From RYN-230 sp963841695 (GTDB lineage: Bacteria > Actinomycetota > Actinomycetes > Streptosporangiales > Streptosporangiaceae), in NCBI GenBank assembly GCA_963841695.1, contig CAWJDQ010000001.1:186001-250000 (forward strand): a stretch of 64,000 nucleotides of DNA, written 5' to 3'. Position 1 is the stretch's first letter. Every line of letters begins with the position of its first letter. The notes below the pieces were generated by a model, which was not told where the DNA came from, searched no databases, and was given only the letters and a program-made list of their open reading frames with translations. A program made the position numbers and the translations under genes. Shown piece by piece: positions 18,557 to 28,605 of the stretch.

Positions 18557-19048
18557 TCAGTGCGCTGGCGCGTCGTGCGCTGGCGCGTCGCAGGCGTTTG
18601 CGCCGCGGATGACGACCACGGGACACGGGGCATGGTGGACGCAGTGCTGGCTGACCGAACCGAGCAGCGCCTCGGCGAAGCCGCCGTGCCCGCGGCTCCC
18701 GACGACCAGCAGGTCGGCCCCGGCCGCGGCGTCGATCAGGACCTGCGCGGCGTTACCTTCCTCCACCCGCGCGCTGACCGGGACGTCGCTGCCGCGGCCC
18801 ACGGCCGCGCTGATGGCCCCGGACACCGCGTCCCCGGCGGCCTTCTCGAAGTCGGCGGTCTCCAGCATCGCCACGAGGGCCGGCCCGATCGGGACGGGAA
18901 CGACCGGATAGCGCCACGCGATCACGGCGTCCACCGTCGCACCGGTCAGCCGGGCCTGCCGGACGGCCCAGCGCAGCGCGGCCAGCGAGGACGGTGATCC
19001 GTCTACGCCGGCCACGATCCGTGGCGCAGTGTCCTGGTGTCCCGGCAT
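18557..19048 (-). CDS. Universal stress protein, single domain
   Basis: This 163-residue Usp protein has 'RIVAGVDGSPSSLAALRWAVRQA' at the start and the ATP-binding loop 'GSRGHGGFAEALLGSVSQHC'. It converges with the tandem USP gene with a 13-nt gap. The last residues ('DAPAHDAPAH') come from a short direct DNA repeat at 18568-18591. A run of 14-bp repeats lies upstream. Confidence 0.88.
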   Translation of the reverse strand: MPGHQDTAPRIVAGVDGSPSSLAALRWAVRQARLTGATVDAVIAWRYPVVPVPIGPALVAMLETADFEKAAGDAVSGAISAAVGRGSDVPVSARVEEGNAAQVLIDAAAGADLLVVGSRGHGGFAEALLGSVSQHCVHHAPCPVVVIRGANACDAPAHDAPAH

Positions 19049-19082
19049 GTGCTGGCCTTCCCCCTGGGCCCGGTGCGTGCGG

Positions 19083-19153
19083 GCGCTGTGCCTTGGGTGC
19101 TGTGCCTTGGGTGCTGTGCCTTGGGTGCTGTGCGGTGGGTGCTGTGCGTGTGG
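19083..19153. repeat. 14-bp tandem repeat, about five copies
   Basis: The unit gtgctgtgccttgg repeats head to tail from 19083: one copy with a single change, two exact copies, one with ttgg changed, and one decayed. It fills most of the gap between the stop of the hydrogenase protease gene and the universal stress gene. It is not a multiple of three and does not look coding. Confidence 0.8.
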
Positions 19154-19198
19154 CGCGGTTCCAGCTTCGGGCTGGCCAGGGCCGGGCCGCCAGAGTCG

Positions 19199-19702
19199 TC
19201 AGCACCGCCCGGGCGGGACCTTGGCCCTGCGGAGCTCGGCCACGACGGCCGCCACGACGCCGGGAACCACGGCCGCCACCGCCGCGGAGAGCCCGGTTCC
19301 GGGCCGGAGATCCGCGGCCCCGACGGTGAAAATCACCACCTGGCCCGGGCAGCGGCCCAGGGCCCGGCCGAGGCCGAGCGCGTCCGGCAGGCCGAGCCCG
19401 TGGGAGCTGGCCAGGCTAGCCCGGTCCAGTTCCCCGGGCGCGGCCCGGTGAACGCGCCCGGGCGGGGCGGGTTCGCCGCGCGCGGCATCCACGATGATGG
19501 CCAGGCCGGCGCCAGCCCACGCGTCGAGGAGGCCGGCCGGGTCACCGTCGGACATGACGACCCGGACGCCGGGCAGGTGCCGTCTTTCGATCTCGGCGGC
19601 GACCGCCGGCCCTAGCCCGTCGTCGCGCCGGTAGCAGTTGCCGATCCCGATGACCACGGCCCGGGCCGGCGCTGTCCGCGCGGGCTGGATTACGCCGCTC
19701 AC
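19199..19702 (-). CDS. NiFe-hydrogenase maturation protease (HyaD/HycI/HoxW family)
   Basis: This 167-residue endopeptidase starts 'AVVIGIGNCYRRDDGLGPAVAAEI', the family glycine-rich start with the nickel-sensing Asp ('DDGLG'). It continues with 'VRVVMSDGDPAGLLDAW' (second metal-ligand region), 'IIVDAARG' and 'SSHGLGLPDALGLGRAL' with the ligand His. It would cleave the C-terminal peptide of HyhL after Ni insertion. The GTG at 19702 overlaps the hyhL stop (GTGA), so it is the last gene of the hydrogenase operon. The upstream ATG at 19750 lies inside hyhL and is less likely. Confidence 0.85.
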   Translation of the reverse strand: MSGVIQPARTAPARAVVIGIGNCYRRDDGLGPAVAAEIERRHLPGVRVVMSDGDPAGLLDAWAGAGLAIIVDAARGEPAPPGRVHRAAPGELDRASLASSHGLGLPDALGLGRALGRCPGQVVIFTVGAADLRPGTGLSAAVAAVVPGVVAAVVAELRRAKVPPGRC

Positions 19703-20994
19703 TGGCCGTGGCGCGTCAGCGTGAGGAAGTGGGCCGAGCAGGAGATGCACGGGTCGTGGTTACGGATCGCCTGCTCGCACAGGGCCGTGAGCGACGCGTC
19801 GTCCCAGTCCAGGTTGGCGGCGATCACCCGGCGCAGGTCATCCTCGATCGCGGCCTGGTTCTGCGAGGTCGGCGGGACGATCGTGGCCGACCGGATCAGC
19901 CCGCCGCCGTCCAGTTCGTAGCGGTGGTAAAGCAGTCCCCGGGGCGCCTCGCTGACCCCGTGCCCGGTGCCCGCCCGCGGCGCCACCTGGACCGCGGGAT
20001 GGTCCGGCCGCTGGTAGCCGTCGATGATCCGCAGCGCCTCCTCGACCGCATAGACGATCTCGACGGCCCGGACCACGATGCTGCGGAACGGGTTGCGGCA
20101 GTCCGCGCCGAGCCCGGCGTCGGCAGCGGCCTGCCGGGCGGCGGGGGACAGGGAGCCGGAGTTCAGCGAGTACCGGGCCAGCGGGCCGGTCAGGTAGCGG
20201 TGCCCGTCCAGCGTGGCGTGCAGCGCGGTGGAGTGCGGTACCTGCTGCTCGGTCGACGTGGTCGGGGAACTCGCCGGGCGGGAAGGCCAGCCCGCTGGCG
20301 GTGACCAGGCTGCCGCGCTCGATCGGGTAGCGGCCGGGATCGTGCAGCGCCAGCAGGTCGTGGTCGAGTTCCAGGTCGGGGAAGTCGAACGTCGGCCACC
20401 CACCGCACCGTGGCCAGGGCCAGGTCCAGCGCCCGGCGCAGCTGCTCGGCCAGCGGCGCCAGCTCGGCCCGGCGGGCACCCAGTAGAACCCGCCGACCCG
20501 GACGTTGACCGGGTGGATAGCCCGGCCGCCCAGGAACTCCATCAGCGGCGTTGCCGGTCTTCTTCAGCGCCAGGCCGCGTTCCACGATGTCGCGGTGGTC
20601 CCGGGCCAGGCGTGATCGCGTCCGGGTAGCCGAGGAAGTCGGGCGCGTGCAGCAGGTAGATGTGCAGGGCATGGCTGGAGATCCATTCCCCGCAGTACAG
20701 CAGCCGCCGCAGCTCCGCGAGCTGCGGGTCGAGTTCGGCGCCGCACGCCTGCTCGATCGCGTTGCAGGCGCTGGTCTGGTAGGCGACCGGGCAGATCCCG
20801 CAGATCCGGGCGGTGATGTCCGGCGGCTCGGTGTACGCGCGGCCGCGCAGGAACGCCTCGAAGAACCGCGGCGGCTCGTAGATGTTCAGCTCGGCGCGCT
20901 CCACCTGGCCGTCGCTCACGGTGACCCGGAGCGCGCCCTCGCCCTCGACCCGGGCCAGCCCGCTGACCGTGAGCTGCCTATTGCGGTGGGTCAT
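19699..20994 (-). CDS. hyhL: NiFe hydrogenase large subunit (group 3b-like), about five frameshifts
   Basis: Repaired, this is a large subunit of about 430 residues. It has the N-terminal L1 motif 'RICGICPVAYQTSACNAIEQ' and the C-terminal L2 motif 'DPCISCSAH', so all four Ni-Fe cysteines are present. After the last His remains 'FLTLTRHGQ', the peptide the maturation protease would remove. Frame changes occur near 20613, 20548, 20475, 20400 and 20258; each restored segment is conserved ('DHRDIVERGLALKKTG', 'EFLGGRAIHPVNVRVGGFY', 'FDFPDLELDHDLLALHDP'). The ATG overlaps the hyhS stop (ATGA). The segments resemble NAD(P)-linked sulfhydrogenase/group 3b subunits. Confidence 0.85.
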
Positions 20995-21790
20995 GGCGGT
21001 CCCTCCCCGCGCGGTGCTGGCCCAGGGCGGTGCTGCTGCAGGAACGGCGGGGCCGCGGCGTTGAACGTGGCGAACACCCGGCCGACGGCGTCGTCGCTCA
21101 TGCCGCAGCTGCGCAGCTGGCCGAGGCAGCGCGGGCACGTTCGCGCCGGGAGCCGGGCCGAAGCAGCCGTAGCAGCCGCGGGACTGGGCCGGGCACAGCG
21201 CGCCGCACCCGGCGTGCGTGACCGGGCCGAGGCAGGGCGTGCCCTCGGCCACCATCACGCAGGTCAGTGCCGCGCCGCTTGCACTCGGTGCACACGCTGG
21301 TGTCGGGAATGTCCGGCTTGCGCCCGGCCAGGAGGGCGGCGATCACCTCGAGCAGCTGCCGCCGGTCGATCGGGCAGCCGCGCAGCTCGAAGTCGACCGG
21401 CACGTGCGCGGCGACCGGCGTCGAGGTGGCCAGCGTGTCGATGTACTCCGGGCTGGCGTACACCGCCGCGGTGAACTCGGCGACGTCGCCGAAGTTGCGC
21501 AGCGCCTGGATGCCGCCCGCGGTCGCGCAGGCGCCGATGGTGACCAGGACCGTGGACTGCGTCGCGGATCTGCCGGATCCGCTGCGCGTCGCCGGCCGTG
21601 GTGATCGATCCCTCGACCAGCGAGATGTCGTACGGGCCCGGCTGCCACCGCCGACGGACGCCTCCAGGAAGTGCGCGATCGTGCACTTCGCCCGGCCAGC
21701 GCGAGCAGCTCGTCCTCGCAGTCCAGCAGGGTCAGCTGGCAGCCGTCGCAGGACGCGAACTTCCACACGGCGAGGGTCGGCTTGGCTCAT
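20991..21790 (-). CDS. hyhS: NiFe hydrogenase small subunit (group 3b-like), about six frameshifts
   Basis: Restored segments in order: 'WKFASCDGCQLTLLDCEDELL' (proximal-cluster cysteines), 'AKCTIAHFLEASVGGG', 'PYDISLVEGSITTAGDAQRI', 'STVLVTIGACATAGGIQALRN', 'CTECKRRGT', 'TPCLGPVTHAGCGALCPAQS' and 'GCYGCFGP'. This order and short length (about 265 residues, no Tat signal) match cytoplasmic group 3 small subunits. Frame changes fall near 21767, 21690, 21645, 21560, 21265 and 21130. The ATG overlaps the hyhG stop (TGATG) and the stop overlaps the hyhL ATG, which supports the repaired reading. Confidence 0.82.
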
Positions 21791-22658
21791 CACAGCTCCC
21801 GGATCGATCAGCAGCGGCCCGGCGAGCGGCGTAGCCGACGACCGGGCCGTCCCGGCAGACCAGGATCGGCCCGAGCTGGCAGTGCCCGCACAGGCCGATG
21901 CCGCACTTCATGTTGCGTTCCAGCGACACCCGGATGTCGCCGGCGGGGACGCCCTTGCGCAGCAGCGCCTGGGCGGAGAACCGCATCATCGGCTCCGGGC
22001 CGCACAGGAACGCGGTGGTGCGGTCCGGGTCCAGGGGCAGCCGGGCGAGCGGCTCGGTGACGAAGCCGACCTGGCCGTCCCAGCCCGCCGCGGGCTGGTC
22101 GATGGTCAGCTCCACCTCCAGGTCCGCGCGGCCGGACCAGTCGTCCAGCTCGCCGCGGAACAGGAACTCCGCGGGGCTGCGGGCCCCCGCGACCAGGCAG
22201 ACCCGGCGGTAGGAGCGCCGCGGCGGCCAGCGCGCCGAGGACCACCGGCCGCAGCGGGGCCAGCCCGACCCCGCCCGCGACGATGACCAGGTCACGGCCG
22301 GCCGCCGACGGCGAGGTCCCAGCTGGTGCCGAACGGCCCGCGGACGCCGACCACCGTCCCCGGCCGGGCCTCGTGCAGCGCCCGGCTGACCGCGCCGACC
22401 GCGCGGATCGTGTGCGCCAGCAGGCCGTCCACGGCCGACGGGTCACCGCTGACCGAGATCGCGACCTCGCCGACGCCCGGCACGGCCAGCATGGTGAACT
22501 GGCCCGGCTCGAACGGCGGCAGCGGCGCGCCGGCCGGCTCCAGGATCAGCGTGACGCAGTCGCGGGTCTCCGTGCGTGCGTCCGGCCACCCGGTAGGGGA
22601 CCGGCAGCATCGGCTCCGCGGCCGGCGCCTGTGTCCGGGCCGCGTCAGTGCTGGTCAT
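21790..22658 (-). CDS. hyhG: Hydrogenase gamma subunit, FAD/NAD(P)-binding reductase with 2Fe-2S domain, about four frameshifts
   Basis: Repaired, this protein of about 290 residues has a ferredoxin-reductase-like FAD domain ('PPFEPGQFTMLAVPGVGEV', 'VRGPFGTSWDL'), the NAD(P) motif 'IVAGGVGLAPLRPV', 'AFLCGPEPMMRFSAQALL', and the C-terminal cysteine cluster 'MKCGIGLCGHCQLGPILVCRDGP'. This is the HydG/HyhG subunit that passes electrons between NAD(P)H and the hydrogenase dimer. Frames change near 22570, 22315, 22215 and 21825. The likely end 'REL' then TGA overlaps the hyhS start. The ATG overlaps the upstream gene by 14 nt. Confidence 0.82.
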
Positions 22659-23104
22659 CGGGACTCCGGTACAGGTCGAGCAGCCGGGCCCGGGTGGCCT
22701 GCAGGCGCTGCGCGCACGCCTGGAACAGGGTCAGCGCCAGCGCGTAGCCGAACTGCGGGTCCTGATCGGCGAGCGCGCGCAGCTGGGCGGTGTCCAGCTG
22801 CGTCGCGGCCGTAGCGCCGCGTGGCCACCGCCGCCGAAATGCCATTGGTACGGCGGTATCAGCCACGACCAGCCCAGTACGTCGCCGGCGCCCAGTGTCT
22901 GCACGACCACCTGGCCGCGGCCGGGAACCGTCAGGTCGAGTGCGACGCAGCCGTCGTGGATCAGCCAGCAGCCCCCGGCCGGGGTGCCCTCGCGGAACAG
23001 CCGCTCGCCCGGCCGGAGGCGGACCGGGACGGCCGTCCCGGCGACCAGCTCGCGGTCGGCGGCGGACAGGCCGGCCAGGATGCCGCAGCCCGGCCAGGTC
23101 CTGC

Positions 23105-23112
<8 letters not shown>
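22645..23112 (-). CDS. Cyclic-nucleotide-binding-fold protein without HTH, in the hydrogenase operon; frameshifted
   Basis: This protein of about 155 residues has a Crp-like beta-roll ('LRPGERLFREGTPAGGCWLIHDG', 'GRGQVVVQTLGAGDVLGWSWL') followed only by the long dimerisation helix ('LTLFQACAQRLQATRARLLDLY'). The DNA-binding domain is absent. The usual cAMP phosphate-binding Arg motif is replaced by a tryptophan-rich stretch ('GWSWLIPPYQWHFGG'), so cAMP may not be the ligand. Frames change near 22830 and possibly near 23095; a GTG at 23108 would avoid the second. It overlaps hyhB upstream and hyhG downstream, so it is co-translated with the hydrogenase and may sense or assemble it. Confidence 0.75.
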
Positions 23113-24273
<1,161 letters not shown>

Positions 24274-24480
24274 AGCTGGTCCCCCGCCGTCCGTGGGCCG
24301 ACTCAGGCCGAGGAGTACCTGGCTGAGCGCCCCGGAGCACGCCCGGGACGGGCCGTCGCCCCCAGCGAATCAGCGGGCGGAAGGCCCGCGGTAGGGACTC
24401 TGGTCCGGCCGCGGCAGGACCTTTGGCCCCGCCGCGGCCGGACCGCGGCCCTGGCTGGTTAGCCCACGGTTAGCCCGCCG
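24274..24480 (-). promoter_or_regulatory. hyh operon promoter region with paired DosR-like boxes
   Basis: Two sites sit nine bases apart: GGGACTCTGGTCCG at 24394-24407 and AGGACCTTTGGCCC at 24416-24429. Both match the GGGAC-N4-GNCCC pattern. Paired boxes of this kind are typical of strongly DosR-controlled mycobacterial promoters. They lie 121-156 nt before hyhB. Confidence 0.6.
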
Positions 24481-25371
24481 TTAGCCCACCGTGGCGCCGA
24501 TCTTGTTCACCACGTCCACCACGCCGTCGATGTCCCAGGCCAGCCGCAGGACAACCGGGATCAGGTCCCGTTCGTCACTGGTGCCGGGCTGCCCGGTCAG
24601 CGTCACGATGCCGTTGTGTACCCGGACCGTGATCGCGGCCGGGTCGGTGAGCAGGACCTGGCTGAGCATGTCCCGGACTTCCCCGGCGATCTCCCCGTCC
24701 GGGCGCAGGAAGACGGACAGCAGGTCGCAGCGGCTGACGATCCCGATCAGCGTGCCGTCCGGGTTCACCACCGGCAGCCGCTTGAGGTGGTGGCTGTTCA
24801 TCAGCCGGGCCGCGGCAGGCAGGGTCGCGTCCGGGTGGATCGTGACCGCGGGTGAGGTCATCAGCTCGGCGGCGGTCAGGCCCCAGTGCGTGGAAGACCG
24901 CTGGCGACGCGGCAGGTGCAGGCCACCCGGGTTGAGCCGGGCGGCCCGTTCGTGCTTGTCCTGCACGACGAGCAGGTCGGCTTCGGAGACCACGCCGGCC
25001 ACGTGCCGCCCCAGGGTGAGCACCGGCACCGAGCCAACCTTGTGCTGGGTGAGCAGGGTGGCGATCTCCTTGTACGGGGTGATCCGGTCCACGGTGACCA
25101 CGGACTTGGTCATGACGTCACTGACCCGGTGGTGCCAGCGCCCGTGATACTGCTGATGGCCCGGGCGCGGGTGCCCGGTGGCCTCCGCTGAGCCGCCCCG
25201 CGCCCCGTGCGGGCCAGCGGTCCGGTCGCCGGCGTGATCACCGGTCTTCTCCTCGACCGAATCGAGGGCGCGGGACACGTCGGCGGCGCTGGCCCGGCCG
25301 TGCAGGGATTCGTAGTAGGCAGCGCCCAGGTGGCGGAGCATGGCATCCAAGTGGTCATCTCGCCGAGTCAT
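24481..25371 (-). CDS. CBS-CBS-BON domain protein
   Basis: This 296-residue protein has a polar His-rich N-terminal part (about 80 residues), two CBS domains ('VSDVMTKSVVTVDRITPYKEIATLL' region and 'ELMTSPAVTIHPDATLPAAARLM'), and a C-terminal BON domain ('ITVRVHNGIVTLTGQPGTSDE'). CBS pairs bind adenyl nucleotides; BON domains are lipid- or protein-binding. Similar proteins occur in mycobacterial and Streptomyces hypoxia clusters. It ends just before the hyh promoter region and has the same orientation. Confidence 0.88.
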   Translation of the reverse strand: MTRRDDHLDAMLRHLGAAYYESLHGRASAADVSRALDSVEEKTGDHAGDRTAGPHGARGGSAEATGHPRPGHQQYHGRWHHRVSDVMTKSVVTVDRITPYKEIATLLTQHKVGSVPVLTLGRHVAGVVSEADLLVVQDKHERAARLNPGGLHLPRRQRSSTHWGLTAAELMTSPAVTIHPDATLPAAARLMNSHHLKRLPVVNPDGTLIGIVSRCDLLSVFLRPDGEIAGEVRDMLSQVLLTDPAAITVRVHNGIVTLTGQPGTSDERDLIPVVLRLAWDIDGVVDVVNKIGATVG

Positions 25372-25689
25372 CGCTGCTCCTTCCCTCAGGCCGGAGCGTG
25401 CGCACTGCGCGTGCCGGGCGCTGCTGCGGGCGCTGCTGCGGGCGCTTTCTGCGGGCCGGCCTCGGAGGCGCTTCCTCCGGCGTCATCATTGTCCCGCTGG
25501 CTGTCCCCCCAGCGTCATGGCTGGACGTCCCGGGCGGAACGGACCTCCGTCACCTCCGCAGCCGGGGCTGCGGGCCGGGGGTCCTTGACGGCCCGGCGGC
25601 AGGTCCGGCTAACTTCTGGATCAGTCAGCCAGCGGGTCGGCGGCGGATCCGCTGAGGCGCCGCGGGGCCAGGGAACCGGAAGGACGACG
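25372..25689. promoter_or_regulatory. Divergent region between CBS-BON and aldo/keto reductase genes
   Basis: This 318-nt gene-free region has a short 12-bp direct repeat (ctgctgcgggcg, around 25421-25450) and one weaker DosR-like site, CGGACCTCCGTCAC at 25540-25553, 137 nt before the reductase. That site shares the odd CAC end with the one at 7602-7615. No convincing coding signal. Confidence 0.4.
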
Positions 25690-26574
25690 ATGAGTGCGGA
25701 ACCGCTCCCGGCCCAGCAGGCCGGCGCGTTCAACCTGGGCGGTGACCTCCTGGTCAACCGTCTGGGTTTCGGGACCATGCAGCTGCCCGGACCGGGTGTG
25801 TGGGGTCCCCCGCGGGACCACGACGAGGTCATCCGGGTGCTGCGGCGGGCGGTGGAGCTCGGGGTGAACTTCATTGACACCGCCGACTCCTACGGCCCCT
25901 ACGTGGCGGAAGACCTGATCGCAGAGGCGCTGTACCCGTACCCCGGCGGGCTGGTGATCGCCACCAAGGCCGGGCTCACCCGCTTCGGCCCGGTCACCCG
26001 CTCGGGCCCGGGCCAGTGGCCGCCGGTCGGGCGGCCCGAGTACCTGCGCCAGGAAGCGGAAATGAGCCTGCGCCGCCTGAAGCTGGACCGCATCGACCTC
26101 TTCCAGCTGCACCGGATTGACCCGAAGGTCGCGCTGGAGGACCAGATCGGCGAGCTGAACAAGCTCCAGGACGAGGGCAAGATCCGGCACATCGGGCTGT
26201 CGGGAGTGTCGGTCAGCCAGCTCGGGACCGTCCGTGACCTGGCCGCCGTGGTCTCCGTGCAGAACCAGTTCAACCTGACCGACCGCTCCTCCGAGCCCGT
26301 CCTCGACTACTGCGCCGGCCACGGCATCGCGTTCATTCCCTACCGCCCGCTGTCCACCGGCGCGCTGGCGGGCCCGGGCACCGCGCTGGCGGCGCTGGCC
26401 GGTAAGCACCAGGCCACGCCGCCCCAGCTGGCCCTGGCCTGGCTGCTCAGGCGGTCACCCGTCATGCTGCCGATCCCCGGCACCTCGTCGGTGGCCCACC
26501 TCGAGGACAACGTGCACGGCGCCAGCCTCGCGCTGACCGACGACGAATTCGGGCAGCTCTCGGCCCTCGCCTGA
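25690..26574 (+). CDS. Aldo/keto reductase
   Basis: This 294-residue TIM-barrel oxidoreductase has the full catalytic tetrad: Asp and Tyr in 'FIDTADSYGPYVAE', Lys in 'VIATKAGL', and His in 'LFQLHRID'. The NADPH-binding end is 'LPIPGTSSVAHLEDN'. It resembles short AKRs of the IolS/YdbC kind. The ATG follows 'aggacgacg'. It is the last gene of the hypoxia island and may reduce aldehydes there. Confidence 0.88.
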   Translation: MSAEPLPAQQAGAFNLGGDLLVNRLGFGTMQLPGPGVWGPPRDHDEVIRVLRRAVELGVNFIDTADSYGPYVAEDLIAEALYPYPGGLVIATKAGLTRFGPVTRSGPGQWPPVGRPEYLRQEAEMSLRRLKLDRIDLFQLHRIDPKVALEDQIGELNKLQDEGKIRHIGLSGVSVSQLGTVRDLAAVVSVQNQFNLTDRSSEPVLDYCAGHGIAFIPYRPLSTGALAGPGTALAALAGKHQATPPQLALAWLLRRSPVMLPIPGTSSVAHLEDNVHGASLALTDDEFGQLSALA

Positions 26575-26861
26575 CCAGGCCACCGGCGACCCCATCCCGG
26601 TGGACATCACCGCGCGAAGGAAAGGCCGGTCATGGCGGTCGCGCCGGAATAATGCCAGTCAATACGCGCTTTCCGCCTCTTACCTGCGACCGTGCGGGAA
26701 AGGCAATTCGTGCACTATGAGCAGGTCCGGGGGTGGTCTAGTCGTGAGCACCCCGGCTCCAATTACCGGCTCCAGGGGCAGTGCTATCACTCTTGCGGGC
26801 GGCCGGTTAGTAGTAGCTTAGGCCGCCGGATCAGAAAAGGTAATTTACCCTAGGGGGTTAC
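26575..26861. other. Non-coding gap with lower GC upstream of the G1 peptidase gene
   Basis: This stretch is noticeably less GC-rich than its surroundings. An open frame at 26600-26821 lacks a ribosome site and family resemblance. The A/T-containing segment around 26836-26861 (aaaggtaatttacc and following) just before the peptidase start probably holds its promoter. No RNA gene was recognised. Confidence 0.4.
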
Positions 26862-27743
26862 ATGCGGATATTCCGCACGCTGCTTGCCACCGTCTCAGCC
26901 GGTGCTCTCGGCGGGGCACTGGTGCTGTCCACGACCGGATCGCCGGGCGCGGTCCCGGTCACCGTGCACGCGCACCTCACGGCCAGCTTCCTGGCCGAGG
27001 CGCGCGCCGCCCTGGTCCGGGACCTGCGCACGCCCGATACCGCGATGTTCCTGCACGGCAGCCCCGCGGCGGACGGCCCGCGCACCACCACTCAGGCAGC
27101 CGACGTGAACTGGGCCGGCTACGCGGACGTGTCCACCGCCGATGGCACGTTCACCAATGTCAGCGGCTCGTGGACGGTGCCCAGGCTCACCTGCACCCAG
27201 GAGGACAGGATCACCTCGGACTGGGTGGGCCTCGATGGCTTCAGCAGCAGCACCGTGGAGCAGGACGGCACGGCCAGCCAGTGCTTCGAGGGCACGCCGG
27301 TGTATTACAGCTGGTACGAGATGTACCCGGCCGGCACCGTCGAGGTCGGCGCGTCGGTCGCGGCGGGCGACAGTATCAGTGCCTCAGTGGCCCGCAGCGG
27401 CTCCAGGTACACCCTCAAGCTGACCGACGCCACCCATCCGGCTAACAGTTTCAGCACCACGGCCAGCTGCCCCGCTTCCACCTGCCTGGACACCAGCGCG
27501 GAGTGGATCGCCGAGCGGCAGGCGTACGCCAGCACGGGCATCGTGCCCGAGGCGCAGTTCAGCACGGTCAAGTTCTCCAGTGCGTCGGAGAAGGCCGACG
27601 GCAAGACCAGCACGATCTCCGGCTACGCGGGCACCAGCTACGACATCACCTGCGTGGACTCCACCGACACCTATGACATCGTCTCCAATTCCGGCCTGAC
27701 CGGGGGCAACACCTTCACCAGCGCCTGGAAGAACAGCTACTAG
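26862..27743 (+). CDS. Secreted G1-family glutamic endopeptidase (eqolisin)
   Basis: This 293-residue protein has an N-terminal signal peptide ('LLATVSAGALGGALVLS', cleavage around 28-32) and a propeptide. The eqolisin domain starts at 'VNWAGYADVS' (82-91). Family motifs are 'SGSWTVP', 'DWVGLDGFSSSTVEQDGT' with the candidate catalytic Gln (about Q134), 'YYSWYEMYP' and 'SAEWIAERQ' (212-220) with the candidate catalytic Glu. Eqolisins are pepstatin-insensitive proteases active at acid pH, best known from fungi and also found in acid-soil bacteria. It is monocistronic. Confidence 0.85.
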   Translation: MRIFRTLLATVSAGALGGALVLSTTGSPGAVPVTVHAHLTASFLAEARAALVRDLRTPDTAMFLHGSPAADGPRTTTQAADVNWAGYADVSTADGTFTNVSGSWTVPRLTCTQEDRITSDWVGLDGFSSSTVEQDGTASQCFEGTPVYYSWYEMYPAGTVEVGASVAAGDSISASVARSGSRYTLKLTDATHPANSFSTTASCPASTCLDTSAEWIAERQAYASTGIVPEAQFSTVKFSSASEKADGKTSTISGYAGTSYDITCVDSTDTYDIVSNSGLTGGNTFTSAWKNSY

Positions 27744-27880
27744 CACCACCGTGCCCGGGAAGCGCCGGGCCGGCCCGCGGGCGGGGAACCCGCGAGGCGC
27801 GCGGCGGCTGCCGCGGCGCGGCGGACATCGCCGGACGGACACCAGCCTGATTCCCTGGCGCCTGTCTAGGATCACGAGGT

Positions 27881-28348
27881 ATGCCGGAACCGACCGACGG
27901 GATCGTCGAGATCTTCACCGATGGTGCGTGCTCGCCCAACCCGGGCCCCGGGGGATGGGGGGCCATCCTGCGGTACGGCGGCCACGAGAAGGAGATCTAC
28001 GGCGGGGAGCCCGCGACCACGAACAACCGCATGGAGATCATGGCGGCCATCCGGGGGCTGGAGAGCCTCACCCGGCCGTCCGTCGTGCACGTCCACACCG
28101 ACAGCGTGTACCTGCGCAACGGCATCACCCGGTGGCTCCCCACCTGGAAACGCAACGGCTGGCAGACCACGGGCAAGAAGCCGGTCAAGAACGCCGACCT
28201 GTGGACGCGGCTGGACTCGGCGGCCCGCGGTCATGCCGTGCAGTGGTTCTGGGTCAAGGGGCACGCGGGCCATCCGGAGAACGAGCGCGCCGACGAACTC
28301 GCCTGCCGGGGGTCAGCCGAGGCGAGTGCCGAGGGCGCCCGCAGGTAG
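27881..28348 (+). CDS. rnhA: Ribonuclease HI
   Basis: This 155-residue enzyme degrades RNA in RNA-DNA hybrids. All catalytic residues are visible: D14 ('IFTDGACSPNPGPGGWGAIL'), E52 ('TTNNRMEIMAAI'), D74 ('VHTDSVYL'), H128 ('VKGHAGHPENERADELA') and D138. The basic 'TWKRNGW' handle typical of bacterial RNase HI is present. The 'TDSVYL' segment departs slightly from the usual 'TDSQYV'. It is transcribed alone after the G1 peptidase gene. Confidence 0.93.
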   Translation: MPEPTDGIVEIFTDGACSPNPGPGGWGAILRYGGHEKEIYGGEPATTNNRMEIMAAIRGLESLTRPSVVHVHTDSVYLRNGITRWLPTWKRNGWQTTGKKPVKNADLWTRLDSAARGHAVQWFWVKGHAGHPENERADELACRGSAEASAEGARR

Positions 28349-28358
28349 CGCCGTTGCT

Positions 28359-28560
28359 TCACAGGCCCAGGTACAGGACGCTGGCCAGCCCAGCGATCAG
28401 GCAGTAGATGCCGAACGGGGTGAGGGTCCGGGTCCGCAGGTAACGGAGCAGGAAGCGGACCGACACGCACGCCCCGGCGCCGGAGAGCGCGCTGCCGAGC
28501 ACGATCTGGCCGCCGATCCCGTGGCCGAGGAGGGCATCGTCGTGCGCCCGCCTTAACCGC
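28359..28560 (-). pseudogene. uppP: C-terminal remnant of undecaprenyl-diphosphatase (uppP/bacA)
   Basis: In the 257-nt gap after rnhA, the minus strand encodes about 66 residues ending in TGA at 28359. They match only the C-terminal membrane segment of UppP: 'IVLGSALSGAGACVSVRFLL' then 'RYLRTRTLTPFGIYCLIAGL'. The reading loses homology before 28560, about 45 nt from the hydrolase stop, and has no start. The N-terminal three quarters, with the catalytic motifs, are missing. It looks like a deletion remnant rather than an error, since nothing upstream continues it. Confidence 0.7.
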
Positions 28561-28605
28561 AGACCTCTTAGGTCACTAACGGACTGACCGGCGCGGCCGC
28601 CTGGG

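Noticed and set aside
19083..19153. Repeat array considered as a CRISPR
   Set aside because: Repeats are 14 bp, directly adjacent without spacers, and no cas gene is near.
26600..26821. 73-codon open frame in the gap before the G1 peptidase
   Set aside because: No ribosome site, no recognisable domain and codon use unlike neighbours; treated as intergenic.
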